DNA of 62,810 bases from Erysipelotrichales bacterium (lineage in GTDB: Bacteria; Bacillota_I; Bacilli_A; RFN20; CAG-826): positions 1 through 62,810 of the forward strand of contig JAFLUZ010000010.1 in the NCBI GenBank assembly GCA_022508535.1, given 5' to 3'. Under the pieces are notes generated by a model that saw only the letters and a list, made by a program, of their open reading frames with translations, was not told where the DNA came from and ran no database searches. Below are positions 60,866 to 62,810 of this stretch, piece after piece. Position numbers and translations under genes: made by a program. The stretch's first letter is position 1. Every line of letters starts with the position of its first letter.

Positions 60866-61546
60866 ATGTATTATGATGCCGCGATTGAAAAGAGTTCATC
60901 TTTCTCAATTTCTAAAGTTTTTGGTTGGTTATTTATGGCATTAGGGATTACTGCAGTCACTGCTTATGGCTTTGCTTACTTGTTCTTATCCGGATTAATT
61001 AGTTATGAAGGATTTGAACTAATTATGATAATTGCTGTTGTGCTCATGATTGTTGAAACGTTTGTTATGCAATTTAGAGTATTAAAAAACAACAAAAGTC
61101 TTACTGTTCCGTTTGTTATTTATTCGATTACGATGGGCTTAATGCTATCGACATTCGTTGCTATTATAAATCCGGTTTATATTGCACTAGCGTTTGGTGT
61201 TACTGCAATGTTATTTGGAGTAATGGCATTATATGGTTATTTAGCAAAAAGAGATCTCAATAGAATGGGCGCACTTGCTTTCTCTTTGCTTTTAGGAACA
61301 CTAATTATTTCTATAGTCAATATATTCATAGCAAGTAGTACTATTGATTGGATTGTCTCATTTGTAAGCTTTGGTGCAATTATGCTCTTTGTAAGTTTCG
61401 ATATGTGGAAAATTAAAACAATCGCTGAAAGAGGGTATGGCACAAGTAATATTTGTCTATATTGTGCGTTCCAATTATATGTAGATTTTATTTATATCTT
61501 TATGCGAGTTTTAAGTTTCATTGCAAGATTCGCTAATAATAGATAA
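60866..61546 (+). CDS. Bax inhibitor-1 (BI-1/YccA) family membrane protein
   Basis: A 226-residue protein with seven predicted spans and the family pattern. The N-terminal cytoplasmic stretch is followed by FGWLFMALGITAVTAYGFAY. The centre has SITMGLMLSTFVAI and LFGVMALYGYLAKRDL. The last helices contain FVSFDMWKIK and LYVDFIYIFMRVLSF, including the acidic residues linked to pH-sensitive Ca2+ leak in the Bacillus homologue YetJ. SD AAGGAGG. Single gene between two terminators. Confidence 0.92.
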   Translation: MYYDAAIEKSSSFSISKVFGWLFMALGITAVTAYGFAYLFLSGLISYEGFELIMIIAVVLMIVETFVMQFRVLKNNKSLTVPFVIYSITMGLMLSTFVAIINPVYIALAFGVTAMLFGVMALYGYLAKRDLNRMGALAFSLLLGTLIISIVNIFIASSTIDWIVSFVSFGAIMLFVSFDMWKIKTIAERGYGTSNICLYCAFQLYVDFIYIFMRVLSFIARFANNR

Positions 61547-61567
61547 ACAACATAAAATGATATGACT

Positions 61568-61594
61568 AGGCACACTTTGAAAGGTGTGCCTTTT
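61568..61594 (+). terminator. Rho-independent terminator
   Basis: AGGCACAC (61568-61575) pairs with GTGTGCCT (61584-61591), followed by T. Confidence 0.82.
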
Positions 61595-61678
61595 CCTTTA
61601 TATATATAATATATATTAGTAATTGAAATGGCTGTTTTTGGCACTTTTAAAAAAAATAAAAAAAAGTTAAAAAAACTC

Positions 61679-61707
61679 TTGCAATAGATTTTGCATTGTG
61701 ATTAAAT
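61679..61707 (+). promoter_or_regulatory. rRNA promoter P1 (upstream)
   Basis: TTGCAA (61679-61684), a 17-bp spacer and TTAAAT (61702-61707), preceded by long A tracts resembling an UP element (61648-61675). A GTTGAGC/GCTCAAC hairpin (61715-61736) follows, without a T run on this strand. Confidence 0.5.
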
Positions 61708-61792
61708 ATTAAAAGTTGAGCGCCACACTGCTCAACAAAAAAAGTTCTATAAAAGACCAAATAAAAAGTTTGAAAAAAAATTAAAAAAAATG

Positions 61793-61821
61793 TTGACTTG
61801 ATATATGGCCGGTGATAGAAT
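61793..61821 (+). promoter_or_regulatory. rRNA promoter P2
   Basis: TTGACT (61793-61798), a 17-bp spacer and extended -10 TGATAGAAT (61813-61821), again behind A-rich DNA. The leader then carries TGATCTTTGAAAACT (61856-61870), typical of Firmicutes rRNA leaders ahead of 16S. Apart from these elements, the gap 61595-61945 shows no gene. Confidence 0.8.
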
Positions 61822-61945
61822 GAGAAAGCTAAGGTTTTGAAGCCTTGGTAAAAACTGATCTTTGAAAACTAAACAGAATAAAACAACAAACAACGTCAAT
61901 TTTGTATAATACAAACCAGAAAATAATAATGAACTAGGAAATATA

Positions 61946-62810
<865 letters not shown>

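Noticed and set aside
61715-61743. A terminator between the two rRNA promoters
   Set aside because: The 7-bp hairpin is followed by A, not T, on the plus strand, so it cannot end plus-strand transcripts.

Overview
The window comes from a low-GC Gram-positive bacterium of the Bacilli, most likely an uncultured gut lineage near the Erysipelotrichia or the walled relatives of the Mollicutes. The grounds are strong A+T bias, SD-led genes, a Firmicutes-type order in the ribosomal/RNA polymerase cluster, a Firmicutes-like 16S 5' region, and a strictly anaerobic electron economy (pyruvate:ferredoxin oxidoreductase, NADH-linked [FeFe] hydrogenase). TGA is used as a stop (for example hepT and rlmB), so this is not a genetic-code-4 mollicute. 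Alanine racemase suggests that it makes peptidoglycan.

Layout. 1-4290: small membrane proteins (one behind a promoter carrying an 11-G tract), a TspO-like protein and the pyrimidine reductase pair preT-preA. 4366-5330: a MNT/HEPN toxin-antitoxin pair under a perfect palindrome, followed by a candidate small RNA on the opposite strand. 5444-9719: a three-gene NADH-dependent [FeFe] hydrogenase operon. 9725-24867: cysS, mgtC, rlmB, a sigma-H-like factor, rpmG, secE, nusG, rplKAJL, an rRNA methyltransferase and rpoBC, with autoregulatory leaders. 24952-28393: two secreted M6-like metalloprotease lipoproteins. 28416-32907: rpsL, rpsG, fusA, tuf. 32916-34695: a LysM protein and an RDD membrane protein. 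34775-44063: a CUT1-type ABC transporter followed by a surface nuclease, OB-fold lipoproteins and a barnase-family ribonuclease lipoprotein. 44082-46067: tRNA-Lys and two unknown genes. 46068-50812: alr and nifJ. 50840-61594: a bPH protein, uvrA, lgt, a dipeptidase, whiA, an HTH regulator, clpP, pgk, tpiA and a Bax-inhibitor-like protein. 61679-62810: tandem rRNA promoters and the first 865 nt of a 16S rRNA gene.

How it fits together. Pyruvate oxidation by NifJ gives reduced ferredoxin. The hydrogenase probably disposes of electrons from ferredoxin plus NADH as H2, and PreTA can use NAD(P)H to reduce uracil or thymine. The most interesting part is the surface system at 34.8-44.1 kb. A lipoprotein DNase/RNase of the staphylococcal nuclease fold is encoded directly after an ABC importer, and a barnase-like RNase lipoprotein and two related OB-fold lipoproteins follow. 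This suggests scavenging of extracellular nucleic acid, in an arrangement like the mycoplasma nuclease/ABC operons. Together with the M6 proteases it pictures a cell that digests host or community macromolecules at its surface. Functions are assigned by reading motifs; no database search was made.
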